Shown piece after piece: positions 22,660-32,740 of a DNA stretch of 46,466 bases; within the stretch, counting starts at the first letter, position 1; each line of letters opens with the position of its first letter. This stretch comes from CAG-1000 sp964545285 (GTDB lineage Bacteria > Bacillota_I > Bacilli_A > RF39 > UBA660): the NCBI GenBank assembly GCA_964545285.1, contig CAZJEW010000003.1, positions 1-46,466 of the forward strand. Direction: 5' to 3'. The notes under the pieces were generated by a model, which had not been told where the DNA came from, did not search any database, and worked only from the letters and a program-made list of their open reading frames with translations. The translations under genes and the position numbers were made by a program.

Positions 22660-24618
22660 TTACTTTTTAGCAACTAATCCTTTAAATGTTATTGTATTAC
22701 CATTAGAATCGATAGTACTTCTTGATGTACTTATTATTCCATTTGGCTTAGTAAATTTAGCTCCACATTCAATTATATTTTTAACAATAAAAGATTGAAT
22801 ATTAGTTCTTTCGTTAAAAGATTCGTTATTTGTAATATAATATTCTTTTGATAATTCATCATATCCATACCAAATAGCTATAGAATAATCACTAGTATAT
22901 GTTACTGTCCATGAATCTTGTATGGTTTTTGAAGACAATCCTAAACTTTTTAATAATTTACTATCATAGCTACTAGTTCCTGTTTTAGTTGCAATTTCAG
23001 TATCTTTAACTTTAGTTTTATAACTAGTGACATTTAACAATACATATGATATTAAATAAGCAGTCGTTTCTTTCATTGCTCTATGAGAATCATATTCAAT
23101 ATTATATTCTACATCTCCATATTCATATTTATAAACTATTCTGTTAACTGAGTGAGGTTCATTATATATTCCATTATTGCCAAAGGCGGCATATGCAGCT
23201 GCTAATGAAACTGGACTGACTCCTGAAAAAGCACCAATCGAATGTGCTTCATTGATATATTTGCTATCGGAATTTAGATATTCAGGTGTAATTCCCAAAG
23301 AAGTAACAAATTCATTTATTTTAGAATTATTTACTCTTTTAAAAGCTTGTAAGGCACATGTGTTTCTAGATTTAACTAAACATTCTTGCAAACTTAAAGT
23401 TCCATTATAAAGACCATCAATATTTTTAATTGTTCCACCGTTAGTATATTTAATAGGTTTATCTTCAAATATTGTTGCTGTAGACCAATTATTGTACTCA
23501 ATTCCGGGTCCGTAATCAAATAATGGTTTAGCAGTACTTCCTGGATGCCTTTTTATTTGAGTAGCATAATTAAATGATAACTCACTTATCTTATTTCTTC
23601 CAGCACCAACAGCAATTATTGATCCTGTATCATTGTCAATAACACCTATACCAACTTGTACTTTATCATCTTTAAAATTATGTGTATTATAGAATTCATT
23701 AATAATGTCTTGTTTGCTTTTTATCATAGTACTATAAATATCCATAGATACTTCATACGGATTATTTCCGGTTTTATCTATTACTTCTTCAACAATAGTA
23801 TCAATAAATCCTTGATATGGGTTTGATACATTATTATTAACAATAAAGTTCTTAATGTTAGTATTGATTGCAATTTTATAGGTATTAATATCTATATAAC
23901 CATGTCTTAACATTAAATATATAACAGTATTTTTTCTTTCGTTAGCTTTATCAGGATTAATAAAAGGATCATACTCACTTGGCGCTTGAAATAAACCTGC
24001 TATTAATACCGATTCGATTAGATTTAAATCAGATACACTTTTTCCAAAATAAGTTAAAGATGCTTGCTCAATACCATATGATCCACTACCTAGATATGGT
24101 GCATTAACATAATATTCTATTATCTGTTCTTTTGTGTATTCTTTGTTTAATTTAAATACCGAAATGTAGATGTCTGTAAATTTTCTGACTATTCCATCAA
24201 ATCCTTCTGTTTTAAGACTTGTAAAAGAATTTTTAGATATTTGCATTGCTAAGGTTGATGCACCACCACCATCAATACCTTTTAACCAAGAAAAAGAAGC
24301 TACTAGAAACCTAGGTGCATCAAAACCATTATGCTCGTAAAATCTTGAATCCTCTGTAGCTATTAAAGCATCCAAAAACACTTCTGGAATATCTTCATAT
24401 TTAATAATCTGTCTTTTTTCACTACCAATTGTAGCAATTAAATTATTCTCACTATCATATATATTACTAGATTCTTCCTTATATAAATTTTCTTTATTAA
24501 ATGCAGGAGCATTAACATAAACATATAAACAAAAACCACAAAATACTAACATTGAAAGAAATATTAATAAAATAATTGATAATGCAAATTTTTTTAATAT
24601 TTTATTTCTTTTACTCAT
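22660..24618 (-). CDS. Class A penicillin-binding protein (transglycosylase/transpeptidase), 652 aa
   Basis: A membrane anchor (about 11-35) is followed by a GT51 glycosyltransferase domain with ATEDSRFYEHNGFD (87-100, catalytic Glu89) and GGASTLAMQISKN (118-130). Next comes a transpeptidase domain with S361-T-A-K364, S417-R-N419 and K545-T-G547. It polymerises lipid II and cross-links peptidoglycan. The frame stays open to 24663, but ATG 24618 (MSKRNKIL) has AGGTG five bases upstream and begins just before the membrane anchor, so I prefer it. Its upstream region overlaps the divergent promoter for the GtrII-like genes. Confidence 0.95.
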   Translation of the reverse strand: MSKRNKILKKFALSIILLIFLSMLVFCGFCLYVYVNAPAFNKENLYKEESSNIYDSENNLIATIGSEKRQIIKYEDIPEVFLDALIATEDSRFYEHNGFDAPRFLVASFSWLKGIDGGGASTLAMQISKNSFTSLKTEGFDGIVRKFTDIYISVFKLNKEYTKEQIIEYYVNAPYLGSGSYGIEQASLTYFGKSVSDLNLIESVLIAGLFQAPSEYDPFINPDKANERKNTVIYLMLRHGYIDINTYKIAINTNIKNFIVNNNVSNPYQGFIDTIVEEVIDKTGNNPYEVSMDIYSTMIKSKQDIINEFYNTHNFKDDKVQVGIGVIDNDTGSIIAVGAGRNKISELSFNYATQIKRHPGSTAKPLFDYGPGIEYNNWSTATIFEDKPIKYTNGGTIKNIDGLYNGTLSLQECLVKSRNTCALQAFKRVNNSKINEFVTSLGITPEYLNSDSKYINEAHSIGAFSGVSPVSLAAAYAAFGNNGIYNEPHSVNRIVYKYEYGDVEYNIEYDSHRAMKETTAYLISYVLLNVTSYKTKVKDTEIATKTGTSSYDSKLLKSLGLSSKTIQDSWTVTYTSDYSIAIWYGYDELSKEYYITNNESFNERTNIQSFIVKNIIECGAKFTKPNGIISTSRSTIDSNGNTITFKGLVAKK

Positions 24619-24662
24619 TCTACACCTAATATTAGTATTAACAATTATTACTTTATAATTCA

Positions 24663-24692
24663 TTGACTAATATATTTTAATTTTGTTATACT
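24663..24692 (+). promoter_or_regulatory. Sigma-A promoter of GtrII operon
   Basis: TTGACT (24663-24668), 18-bp spacer, TATACT (24687-24692) with upstream TG. ATG 24708 follows with GAGG. Confidence 0.7.
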
Positions 24693-24707
24693 TTATTTGA
24701 GGCAGTT

Positions 24708-26222
24708 ATGAAGAATATTAATAAATTTTTAAGCGATAATAAAATAATATTATTAATATTATTCTTCTTTAGTATACTAGTATATGGATATGCTGGTTTT
24801 AATACAATAATTAATTTAGATGGTGTAGACGATTTTATTATTAATAGTAAAACTTCAAATTATACATTATATTTATCTGTAGGAAGATGGGGATGGAGTG
24901 TAGTTGGATTATTATTTAACTATTATCCTTCATCTTTTTTATGTCTAATATTAAATAGCATAATGTTTTCTTTAACTGGCGTTTTTTTAGGAAAAATATT
25001 AAATCTAACTAATAAAAAATACATAATATTACTATCAATGATTCTAATTGCTTTCCCTTCAAATATTACAGCATATTCATATATCCCATGGCAATATTCA
25101 ATAGGTGTAGGATACTTTGTTTCAATTTACTCTGTATATAAAGTAGTAAATTGCAAAAATATAAAAGATTTTTTTATGTCATCATTTTTAATTGCTTTTG
25201 CTACTGCAATATATCAAACATTTATAGAAGTAATAATTGTTTTACTAATGTTATCTGTAATCTTGAATTTAAAAAATAAAGAAAAAACATATTTTAAAAA
25301 AATATTATTATATTTATTATGTGGAATAGTAGGATTAATGATATATTATGTAATAGTAAAATTATCTACATCCTTATTTAATGTTGAAATGAACTATTAT
25401 CAGGGTGCTAATAACATGTTTGGCATTAACTTTCAACTTGTTTCATATTATTTTAAAACAAATATTATAAAAGGATTAAAAGTAGAATTCGGGTATTTTT
25501 TACCAAAAATCGTTCATTTAACATTAATATTTTTATTAATATGCGGTCTAACTTTTTATTCATTTAAAGTCAAAAAAGATAGATTAATTATATATTCTCT
25601 ATTATTAGTATTATTCATATTTTGTCCAAGAACACTTAATTTTTTAAAACCTAATATTTGGGATCATCAGATAACTAATATTCCATATTCATGTTTGTTT
25701 ATTGGAGGAGTATCGCTTTTAATTATAGGGATTGATGTTTTTAAAGGTAAGAAAATATATAATATCATTAACAAATTATTAACAATTGTTTTAATATTAA
25801 TTAGTACTTCTTTAATGATTAAAGCTAATCAAGTATTTGTAATGGCAAAGCAATCAACAGATGCATCATTTTACTATTTGAATAGACTTCAATCAAGAAT
25901 AGAAATGGTTGACGGGTATAACGAACTTTCTAATCCTAAAAAATATTATTTAATTAGATATTGTGAAGGCTGTATTGTTGATAATTATCCATTTTCAGAT
26001 AGTGCTTATATTGATGATCAAGGAGTAAATTGGTCATTTCTTACTATGAATGTAGACACAATACCGGCATTTAATATTTTAGGTGAAAATGTAGTAGAAT
26101 CACAATTTGATTATGAAGATAGAAAAATAATAAGAGAAATGTTAAAAGATAGAGAATTGTATCCTTCGAAAGATAGTATTTTTATCTATAAGGATACTGT
26201 TATAGTTAAAATGGGAGTATAA
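24708..26222 (+). CDS. GtrII-like membrane glucosyltransferase (paralog 1), 504 aa
   Basis: A multi-pass protein with about ten membrane segments. The N-terminal region LDGVDDF (38-44) then GRWGWS (58-63) gives the acidic residues and Arg-Trp typical of the GtrII/GtrC glucosyltransferase family, which transfer a sugar from undecaprenyl phosphate outside the membrane. The C-terminal 110 residues are a soluble tail. It is followed 2 bp later by a second paralog of exactly the same length. The likely acceptor is a surface polymer; the donor could come from the GT2 enzyme at 14233. Family assignment is by pattern and moderately sure. Confidence 0.82.
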   Translation: MKNINKFLSDNKIILLILFFFSILVYGYAGFNTIINLDGVDDFIINSKTSNYTLYLSVGRWGWSVVGLLFNYYPSSFLCLILNSIMFSLTGVFLGKILNLTNKKYIILLSMILIAFPSNITAYSYIPWQYSIGVGYFVSIYSVYKVVNCKNIKDFFMSSFLIAFATAIYQTFIEVIIVLLMLSVILNLKNKEKTYFKKILLYLLCGIVGLMIYYVIVKLSTSLFNVEMNYYQGANNMFGINFQLVSYYFKTNIIKGLKVEFGYFLPKIVHLTLIFLLICGLTFYSFKVKKDRLIIYSLLLVLFIFCPRTLNFLKPNIWDHQITNIPYSCLFIGGVSLLIIGIDVFKGKKIYNIINKLLTIVLILISTSLMIKANQVFVMAKQSTDASFYYLNRLQSRIEMVDGYNELSNPKKYYLIRYCEGCIVDNYPFSDSAYIDDQGVNWSFLTMNVDTIPAFNILGENVVESQFDYEDRKIIREMLKDRELYPSKDSIFIYKDTVIVKMGV

Positions 26223-26224
26223 GT

Positions 26225-27739
26225 ATGAAGAGGATTATTAAATTTTATAAAGACAATAAGAAAACATTAATAACATTATTCATTTTTACAATATTGGTAT
26301 ATGGATATGCTGGATTAAATCTAATAGTAAATGTTGACGGAATAGATGATTTGATGATTGCTAATAAGCCATCATATTATGAGATATATTTTTCACAAGG
26401 AAGATGGGCTTGGGGAATGCTAGAATATTTATTTGCAGAATATCCCATTCCATTTTTATCATTAATTTTAAACTCAATATTATTTCCATTAGCAGGTATG
26501 TTTTTAGGGAAAGTTTTAAATATTAAAAATGATATATACGTTATTTTATTATCTATGATTATGATTGCATTTCCAACTAATATACTTTGCTATACATACC
26601 TTTGCTGGCAACAAGTTATTTCGATAGGGTATTTATGTAGTATATATGCTGTATATAAAATGAAAAATTATAATAATTATAAAGATTTGTTAATAACATC
26701 ATTTTTAATCTCATTTTCCACAGGAATATATCAATCGTTCCTTCCATTAATTATGACTTTAACTGTAGTAACGTTTATCCTTGATTTACATTATAATAAA
26801 AGTATAAAAGTATTTTTTAAAAAACTGTTAATTTGTTTATTAATGGGACTATTTGGATGCATGTTATATTTTATATTGGTTAAATTATCAATAAAATTAC
26901 TTAATATAGATTTAGAGGGTTATCAGGGTGCAGCAAGTATGTTTAATTTTGACTTAAACATAATAATATCATCGTTTGGTACAAGCTTTATATCTTCTTT
27001 GGCAATAAATTTTGGATCTTTTACTCCTACATATATTAAATTTTTATTAATGTTAATATTTATTATTAGTATAATACTTTACTTATCTAAAATAAAACAA
27101 GAGTATTATCTTTTATATTGCATATTAATAATACTATTATTAATTCTACCAAATTTTTTAATGTTTTTATTACCCACTAGTTTCTATCATGTATTAACTA
27201 AACAAGCTTATTCTATGCTATTTATTGGTGGGTTTTCATTATTAATTATTGCTATAGAAGAAATAAAGCAAATTAAAATTAAAAATATTTTAAACAAACT
27301 ATTTATTATAGTGTTCAGTTTTATAAATTGTGTTTTATTAGTTAATGCTAATCAAGTATTTGTAATGTCAAAACAAGTAACTGAATCTAGTTTTAGTTAT
27401 TTAAACAGATTACAAACTAAAATTGAAATGTTAGATGGTTATAATAATTTACCTAAAGTAAAAAAATATTATTTATATAACGATTGTTTAATGTGTACTA
27501 AGCAATACCCATTTTCGGATTATGCATATATACAAGAATTTGGTGTTACAACAACATTCTTAATATATACTTGTGATGTAATACCTGCATTTAATGTGTT
27601 AGGAGAGAACGTTGTTTTAGCAGAACCTACTCAAGAAGAATTAATAGAAATTAAAAGCATAGTTGATCAAAATAGAAAAAATAATGACGAAAAACAAGTG
27701 TTTATTTATAAAGATATTGTTGTAATATTAGGAGAATAA
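26225..27739 (+). CDS. GtrII-like membrane glucosyltransferase (paralog 2), 504 aa
   Basis: A tandem paralog of the preceding gene. VDGIDDL and GRWAWG sit at the same positions, and the N-terminal 130 residues agree at roughly half of positions by eye. The region around ANQVFVMSKQ and YLNRLQTKIEMLDGYN near the C-terminus is also conserved between the two. Divergence suggests different sugar linkages or acceptors. The RBS GGGAG lies inside the end of paralog 1. The gene is followed by the diacylglycerol kinase gene after 35 bp. Confidence 0.82.
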   Translation: MKRIIKFYKDNKKTLITLFIFTILVYGYAGLNLIVNVDGIDDLMIANKPSYYEIYFSQGRWAWGMLEYLFAEYPIPFLSLILNSILFPLAGMFLGKVLNIKNDIYVILLSMIMIAFPTNILCYTYLCWQQVISIGYLCSIYAVYKMKNYNNYKDLLITSFLISFSTGIYQSFLPLIMTLTVVTFILDLHYNKSIKVFFKKLLICLLMGLFGCMLYFILVKLSIKLLNIDLEGYQGAASMFNFDLNIIISSFGTSFISSLAINFGSFTPTYIKFLLMLIFIISIILYLSKIKQEYYLLYCILIILLLILPNFLMFLLPTSFYHVLTKQAYSMLFIGGFSLLIIAIEEIKQIKIKNILNKLFIIVFSFINCVLLVNANQVFVMSKQVTESSFSYLNRLQTKIEMLDGYNNLPKVKKYYLYNDCLMCTKQYPFSDYAYIQEFGVTTTFLIYTCDVIPAFNVLGENVVLAEPTQEELIEIKSIVDQNRKNNDEKQVFIYKDIVVILGE

Positions 27740-27774
27740 ATAGTATAATATTATTATCTGTCTAGGAGGAAAGA

Positions 27775-28713
27775 ATGTTAAAATGTGTTGTTATATATAA
27801 TCCAAATAGTGGAAGATTAGCTAATAGAAATGGCCTTAGAAAAATATTCAAAATTCTTGAAAATTACGAATATGAAACAGAGGTTATTTACACACAATAT
27901 AGAGGTCATGCAAAAGAAATAACAAAGAAACTTAAAAATGTTGATTTATTATTATGCGCTGGAGGAGATGGAACTTTAAATGAAGTTATTGCCGGAAATA
28001 TAGAAAGAAAGCATCCGATATTATTAGGACATTTGCCTTTGGGAAGTGTAAATGATGTAGCACACATGTATGGAATGACAGGAAATTCTGCAAGAAATAT
28101 ATTAATGTTGTTAAATGGAATAGATAAAAACATAGATGTTTGTACTATAAATGGGCAACCATTTGTATATGTAGCGTGTTTGGGTTCATTTGTTGATATA
28201 TCATATTCTACTCCAAGAAAACTAAAAGAAAAATATGGAAGATTAGCATATGTTATATATGGAATTCAACAATTAAAAGAACAATTAAAATTTTATAATG
28301 TAAAATATGCTATAGATGGAATAGAATACGAAAGAAGATTTTCATTTATATTTATTACAAATAGTAGCAGAATAAGTGGAGTGGATAATTTAATCCCAGA
28401 TGTAAAATTAGATGATAATAAATTTGAAGTATTAATGATGGATATAAAGAACAAATGGGATATATTTAAAGCCTTATATTATATAAAGAGAAGAGAAATA
28501 AATAATGTACCAGGGTATGTGTATTTAAAGACAGATAACTTAAAAATAGAGTTTGATGAAGTACCACATTCATGGTGTATAGACGGTGATGAATTAGAAC
28601 ATAATCAAAAAATATTTGATATAAGAATAAACAAGAAAAATCATATGTTAATTCCAAGTAGTAAGGTAGACAAGTTATTTGAAGAATCAGAATATGATGA
28701 AGATGAGCTGTAA
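27775..28713 (+). CDS. Diacylglycerol kinase-like lipid kinase (DagK/YegS family), 312 aa
   Basis: The nucleotide-binding motif GGDGTLNEV (63-71), with YNPNSG (8-13) and PLGSVND near 97-103, defines the DAGK catalytic family; the usual GTxND is here GSVND. The C-terminal beta domain includes the metal/lipid site WCIDGDE near residue 270. It phosphorylates diacylglycerol or a related lipid for re-entry into phospholipid synthesis; diacylglycerol is a by-product of lipid-derived sugar or teichoic acid donors. TAGGAGG precedes ATG. The acidic tail EESEYDEDEL overlaps the terminator stem. Confidence 0.93.
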   Translation: MLKCVVIYNPNSGRLANRNGLRKIFKILENYEYETEVIYTQYRGHAKEITKKLKNVDLLLCAGGDGTLNEVIAGNIERKHPILLGHLPLGSVNDVAHMYGMTGNSARNILMLLNGIDKNIDVCTINGQPFVYVACLGSFVDISYSTPRKLKEKYGRLAYVIYGIQQLKEQLKFYNVKYAIDGIEYERRFSFIFITNSSRISGVDNLIPDVKLDDNKFEVLMMDIKNKWDIFKALYYIKRREINNVPGYVYLKTDNLKIEFDEVPHSWCIDGDELEHNQKIFDIRINKKNHMLIPSSKVDKLFEESEYDEDEL

Positions 28714-28726
28714 TGACTCATCTTTT
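28700..28726 (+). terminator. Terminator after DAG kinase
   Basis: AAGATGAG / CTCATCTT form an 8-bp stem with 9-nt loop that contains the stop codon, then four T. The region 28727-28920 after it is extremely AT-rich and holds no gene that I can see. Confidence 0.7.
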
Positions 28727-28940
28727 AAGTTGCTTGTAAATAATAAAAAGAATAAATTATAATATTAATATGATCATATATAAAAGTCTAATAATACTAG
28801 TCTAGAAAATATTACATAATAAATTTATTTAAAATGTTTTACATAAATACTTCAATTTTTTTAATAAATATTATTTAATATATTGTATTTTTTTTATTTA
28901 ATTTATTATATAATATATTTATATAATAAGGAGATTGGTT

Positions 28941-29897
28941 ATGGAACTTGCTAAAACAATTTTATTACTATTAGTTGGTTTTGTTTTATTAATAAAAGCG
29001 TCTGATATTTTTGTTGATGCTGTTAGCTCTATAGCTACTCATTTTAAAATGTCTAAATTAATGATAGCACTTACTGTTGCTGCTTTTGGAACATGTGCAC
29101 CAGAATTAGCAATATCTTTTAATAGTATTAGCCACGGTCAAGGAGACATAGCACTTTCTAATGTTGTAGGAAGTAATATAGTTAATATCATCCTAATAAT
29201 AGGATTAGCATGTTTAGTTGCACCTATTAAAGTTAAAAATACAGTTATTAAAAAAGAATTGCCAATATTATTAACTATAACATCAATTTTTGCATTAGCA
29301 TTAACTACTCATTATTTAGATAATGATACATTTATATTAACTAGATCTGATGGACTTTTATTCTTTTCTTTCTTTCTAGTTTTTATAGTTTACATAGTAT
29401 CAGTTGTAAAAACAAAAGAAGGATTTTTAGAACGAAGTACAGCAAAATATAATATGCTTTGGAGTATTGTTCTTACCATTGTATGTTGTGTTGTTATTGT
29501 TTTAGCAAGTGATTTAGTTGTTGATAATGCCAAAAATCTTGCTTTAATGGCAAATGTAAGTACAAAACTAATAACTATGACCGTTGTAGTTATTGGTACC
29601 TCTTTACCGGAAATGACAATGACAGTAGTAGCCGCCAAAAAGAATGAATTCGATATTGCGTTAGGCAATATAATTGGAACAAACATATTTAATATTGGAA
29701 TAGTTTTAGGGATACCTTTATTAATATATGGAGGATTTACATCAACACATTTTAATTTGATTGATATACTTGTTGTATTGATTGCTGCATTTGTTTTGTA
29801 TTTTTTCTCAAAAAATGATAAAAGATTATCTAGAAGAGAAGGCATTGTTATGTTGTTAATATTCTTAGCCTATTATACATATGTATTTTTACAATAA
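28941..29897 (+). CDS. Calcium/sodium antiporter (CaCA, YrbG-like), 318 aa
   Basis: Ten membrane segments with two inverted halves. Alpha-1 motif FGTCAPELAIS (49-59) and alpha-2 motif IGTSLPEMTMTV (second half) carry the paired acidic residues that bind Ca2+. The following SNVVGSNIVNI and GNIIGTNIFNI complete the alpha repeats. It exports Ca2+ in exchange for Na+ or K+. The frame is open from TTG 28935, but ATG 28941 with AAGGAG seven bases upstream is preferred. A terminator follows. Confidence 0.95.
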   Translation: MELAKTILLLLVGFVLLIKASDIFVDAVSSIATHFKMSKLMIALTVAAFGTCAPELAISFNSISHGQGDIALSNVVGSNIVNIILIIGLACLVAPIKVKNTVIKKELPILLTITSIFALALTTHYLDNDTFILTRSDGLLFFSFFLVFIVYIVSVVKTKEGFLERSTAKYNMLWSIVLTIVCCVVIVLASDLVVDNAKNLALMANVSTKLITMTVVVIGTSLPEMTMTVVAAKKNEFDIALGNIIGTNIFNIGIVLGIPLLIYGGFTSTHFNLIDILVVLIAAFVLYFFSKNDKRLSRREGIVMLLIFLAYYTYVFLQ

Positions 29898-29906
29898 AAA
29901 ATTTAG

Positions 29907-29931
29907 AGTCATAATAATATTTATGACTTTT
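29907..29931 (+). terminator. Terminator after antiporter gene
   Basis: AGTCATAA / TTATGACT stem, 6-nt loop TAATAT, short T run. Confidence 0.75.
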
Positions 29932-29994
29932 AAAATGTTGCATAATTTTTAAAAATAAAATATAATTATATAGTATTGTGAAGGAGTATATATT

Positions 29995-30873
29995 ATGAAA
30001 AGAAAATTTGGAGATCGTGTAGATGCTAAAAAAGTAAGAAAAATAGATGGGCTTCATAATATACTGATTGATTTAAAGCCAAGAAGGTGTGACTCGGATG
30101 TATATATTAACGAAAAGGTTAATGTAACTAATTTGGTTGAATTTATTGAAAAGCATAAAATGGATGATAAAAATAATAAATTGACATTTTTTCATGCTTT
30201 TTCAATGGCATTTGCTAAAATTTTTTATGAAAAGCCTTTATTAAATAGATTCATTTGTAATAGAACAACTTATGAAAGAAATGATGTAATACTTGCTTTT
30301 GTTGCAAAAATTGCTTTTGATGATGAGAGTGAAGAAGTTATGATAAACATAAAGACAGATCCTAAAGACAATATATATACTTTAAGAAATAAAATCTCTG
30401 AAAAAGTTTCGAGAATTAGAAATAATAAGACTGATAAAAAAGAAAATACAAATGATATTGTTGATAAAATAGGAAGACTTCCTAAATTTTTTAGAGTGCC
30501 TGTAGTTGGTATGTATAAATGGTTAGATCAAAAGGGTCTATTACCATTATCTATGATGGAAGATAATATTTATTATAGTAGTGCTATTCTTTCAAATTTG
30601 GGAAATTTGAAAATTGGTTCTATATATCACAATATAACTAATTTTGGAACAAGTTCAATTATTGTGACTATTGGTCAAATACATAAAGAGAAGATAGTGG
30701 ATAAAGATGGAAAAGAATTCATTGCAGATGTATGTGATTTTGGAGTAAATTGTGATGAGAGAATATCTGATGGATATTATTTTGCTAAAGCTGTGAGATT
30801 ATTTTCATACCTTTTAGAAAATCCAAAACTATTAGAGGAGACTTTAGATGAAAGAGTCAAAATTGAAGAATAA
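29995..30873 (+). CDS. CAT/E2 acyltransferase-like protein lacking the catalytic His, 292 aa
   Basis: The overall pattern and the C-terminal DERISDGYYFAKA (254-266) match the chloramphenicol acetyltransferase / 2-oxoacid dehydrogenase E2 catalytic fold. In active members this motif is HxxxDG; here the His position is Glu255, while Asp259-Gly260 are kept. It has no lipoyl or peripheral-binding domains. It overlaps the acyl-CoA ligase gene by 26 bp, so the two products probably work together, perhaps transferring or binding an acyl group. AAGGAG precedes ATG. Its activity as an acyltransferase is uncertain. Confidence 0.82.
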   Translation: MKRKFGDRVDAKKVRKIDGLHNILIDLKPRRCDSDVYINEKVNVTNLVEFIEKHKMDDKNNKLTFFHAFSMAFAKIFYEKPLLNRFICNRTTYERNDVILAFVAKIAFDDESEEVMINIKTDPKDNIYTLRNKISEKVSRIRNNKTDKKENTNDIVDKIGRLPKFFRVPVVGMYKWLDQKGLLPLSMMEDNIYYSSAILSNLGNLKIGSIYHNITNFGTSSIIVTIGQIHKEKIVDKDGKEFIADVCDFGVNCDERISDGYYFAKAVRLFSYLLENPKLLEETLDERVKIEE

Positions 30874-32716
30874 GGAATTGACTAAAGAAGAAAAAAAGGG
30901 AATTAAAGAACAAGAAAGAAAAGAAAAACTTGAAAAAAGGAATATTTTTAAAAAAGAAAGAATAGATAAAAGAAACAAAGAAAGACAATTAAAAAGAATA
31001 AAAAAGGATAATAAAAAAGGTAATATAAATAGACCATGGATAAAATTTTATAAAGAAGGTGTTCCAGCTAATCTTGTATATCCACAAGGTTCAATGGTTG
31101 GATATCTTTTAGAGTCAGTTGCAAGACATCCTGACTTTACAGCTTTTGAGTATTATGGTGCTACATGTAATTTTAGAAATCTATATGAAAAAATAAAAGA
31201 TACAGCGAAATCATTAAAATCTCAAGGAATAGGAGAAGGAGACAAAGTAGCTATTTGTATGCCAAATACACCACAAGCTGTTATAATGTTTTATGCTGTT
31301 AATATGGTGGGTGCTATTGCAGCAATGATTCATCCTTTGTCAGCAGAAAATGAAATTGAACATTATATAAATGAGTCTCATTCAACATTTTTATTAACAT
31401 TGGATTTAGTTTATGATAAGATTCATAACATAGTTGACAACACATGCATTACTAAAATAGTAGTAGCTTCAGTAGGAGACAATTTAAAACCGATAAAAAA
31501 ATTCTTATATAAGTTTAAAAGTAGAGGAACAGTACCCAAAATAGAATTAACTGATAATATAATGACATGGAAAGAATTTTTAAATTATGGTTATGATTAT
31601 GAAGGAGAAATTACTTGTTTAAAATCGGCAAACGATCCTGCTGTAATATTATTTAGTGGTGGAACAAGCGGAGATCCTAAAGGAATATTACTATCAAATT
31701 TAAATTTTAATGCTTTGGCACTTCAATCACATTTGATGTGTGATCCATCTGATGCAGGAGATTCAATTTTGGCAATACTTCCTATATTTCATGGTTTCGG
31801 ATTAGGTGTTTGCATTCATACGACTTTGTGCTGTGGTATGAAAGTAATATTAATACCTGATTTTTCACCTAAAAAGTTTGTTAAATTAGTAAAAAAGCAC
31901 AAACCAAGTTTTATTTGTGCCGTTCCATCATTATTTGAATCGCTTACAAAAGCACAATTAGGAAAGAAAGATTTGATTTCTCTTAAATGTGTTGTAAGTG
32001 GTGGAGACTTTATGTCTAAAGCCTTAAAAGATAAAGTTGATGAATGTTTAAAAGAACATGGATCTCAAGCAAAGGTTAGAGTAGGATATGGTTTAACTGA
32101 AGCAAGCGCAGCAACTTGTTTAACTCCAAGCGATGAATATAGAGATGGTTCTATCGGAATACCTTTCCCAGATACATATTACAAAATAGTAAAAATAGGG
32201 ACACATGATGAATCGCCAAATATGGAAGATGGCGAAATATGCATTAGTGGTCCAACAATTATGATGGGATATTTAAATAGTTTATCTGAAACTATGCAAA
32301 CACTACAAATACATGATGACGGAAAAGTGTGGTTACATACTGGAGATGTTGGATGTATGGATGAAGATGGTTTTGTATATTTCAAACAAAGAATCAAAAG
32401 AGTAATAATTTCCAATGGATATAATTTATATCCAAGTTATATAGAAACAGTGCTTAATAGTCATCCATATGTATTTACTAGTACTGTCATTGGAATTCCC
32501 CACCCTAGAAAGATGCAGGTTGCAAAAGCATTTGTTGTTCTTAAAGAAGGAATTACTCCATCAAGGGAAGTAGAAAAAGAATTAAAAAGATATTGTGAAA
32601 AAAATCTAGCTAAATATTCCTTACCATCAGTATATGAATTTAGAGATAATCTTCCAACTACTTTAGTTGGAAAAGTTGCATATAGAAAATTAGAAAATGG
32701 CACACAAGATAAGTGA
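30848..32716 (+). CDS. Acyl-CoA synthetase / AMP-binding ligase with basic N-terminal extension, 622 aa
   Basis: An ANL-family ligase: phosphate loop SGGTSGDPKG (270-279), YGLTEAS (near 413), LHTGDVG, the hinge KQRIKRVIISNG, and a C-terminal GKVAYRK with the adenylation-step Lys. These activate a fatty or carboxylic acid as acyl-AMP, then acyl-CoA. Residues 1-58 are almost all Lys, Arg, Glu and polar, forming a highly charged helix not found in standard members; it could bind membrane, nucleic acid or the partner encoded upstream. RBS AGAGGAG lies in the upstream gene. Ends with TGA. Confidence 0.93.
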   Translation: MKESKLKNKELTKEEKKGIKEQERKEKLEKRNIFKKERIDKRNKERQLKRIKKDNKKGNINRPWIKFYKEGVPANLVYPQGSMVGYLLESVARHPDFTAFEYYGATCNFRNLYEKIKDTAKSLKSQGIGEGDKVAICMPNTPQAVIMFYAVNMVGAIAAMIHPLSAENEIEHYINESHSTFLLTLDLVYDKIHNIVDNTCITKIVVASVGDNLKPIKKFLYKFKSRGTVPKIELTDNIMTWKEFLNYGYDYEGEITCLKSANDPAVILFSGGTSGDPKGILLSNLNFNALALQSHLMCDPSDAGDSILAILPIFHGFGLGVCIHTTLCCGMKVILIPDFSPKKFVKLVKKHKPSFICAVPSLFESLTKAQLGKKDLISLKCVVSGGDFMSKALKDKVDECLKEHGSQAKVRVGYGLTEASAATCLTPSDEYRDGSIGIPFPDTYYKIVKIGTHDESPNMEDGEICISGPTIMMGYLNSLSETMQTLQIHDDGKVWLHTGDVGCMDEDGFVYFKQRIKRVIISNGYNLYPSYIETVLNSHPYVFTSTVIGIPHPRKMQVAKAFVVLKEGITPSREVEKELKRYCEKNLAKYSLPSVYEFRDNLPTTLVGKVAYRKLENGTQDK

Positions 32717-32740
32717 AACGTGTGTAAAAAAGGAGAAAAT

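Noticed and set aside
28727..28940. Riboswitch or small RNA in the gap before the Ca/Na antiporter
   Set aside because: The region is nearly pure AT with no conserved stem set or recognisable aptamer core.
29390..29845. 151-aa minus-strand frame inside the Ca/Na antiporter gene
   Set aside because: It lies fully within a well-supported gene with conserved motifs on the plus strand and has no independent signals.
32700..32735. Possible parS-like site (GTGAAACGTG)
   Set aside because: Only part of one arm resembles TGTTTCACGTGAAACA; there is no palindrome.
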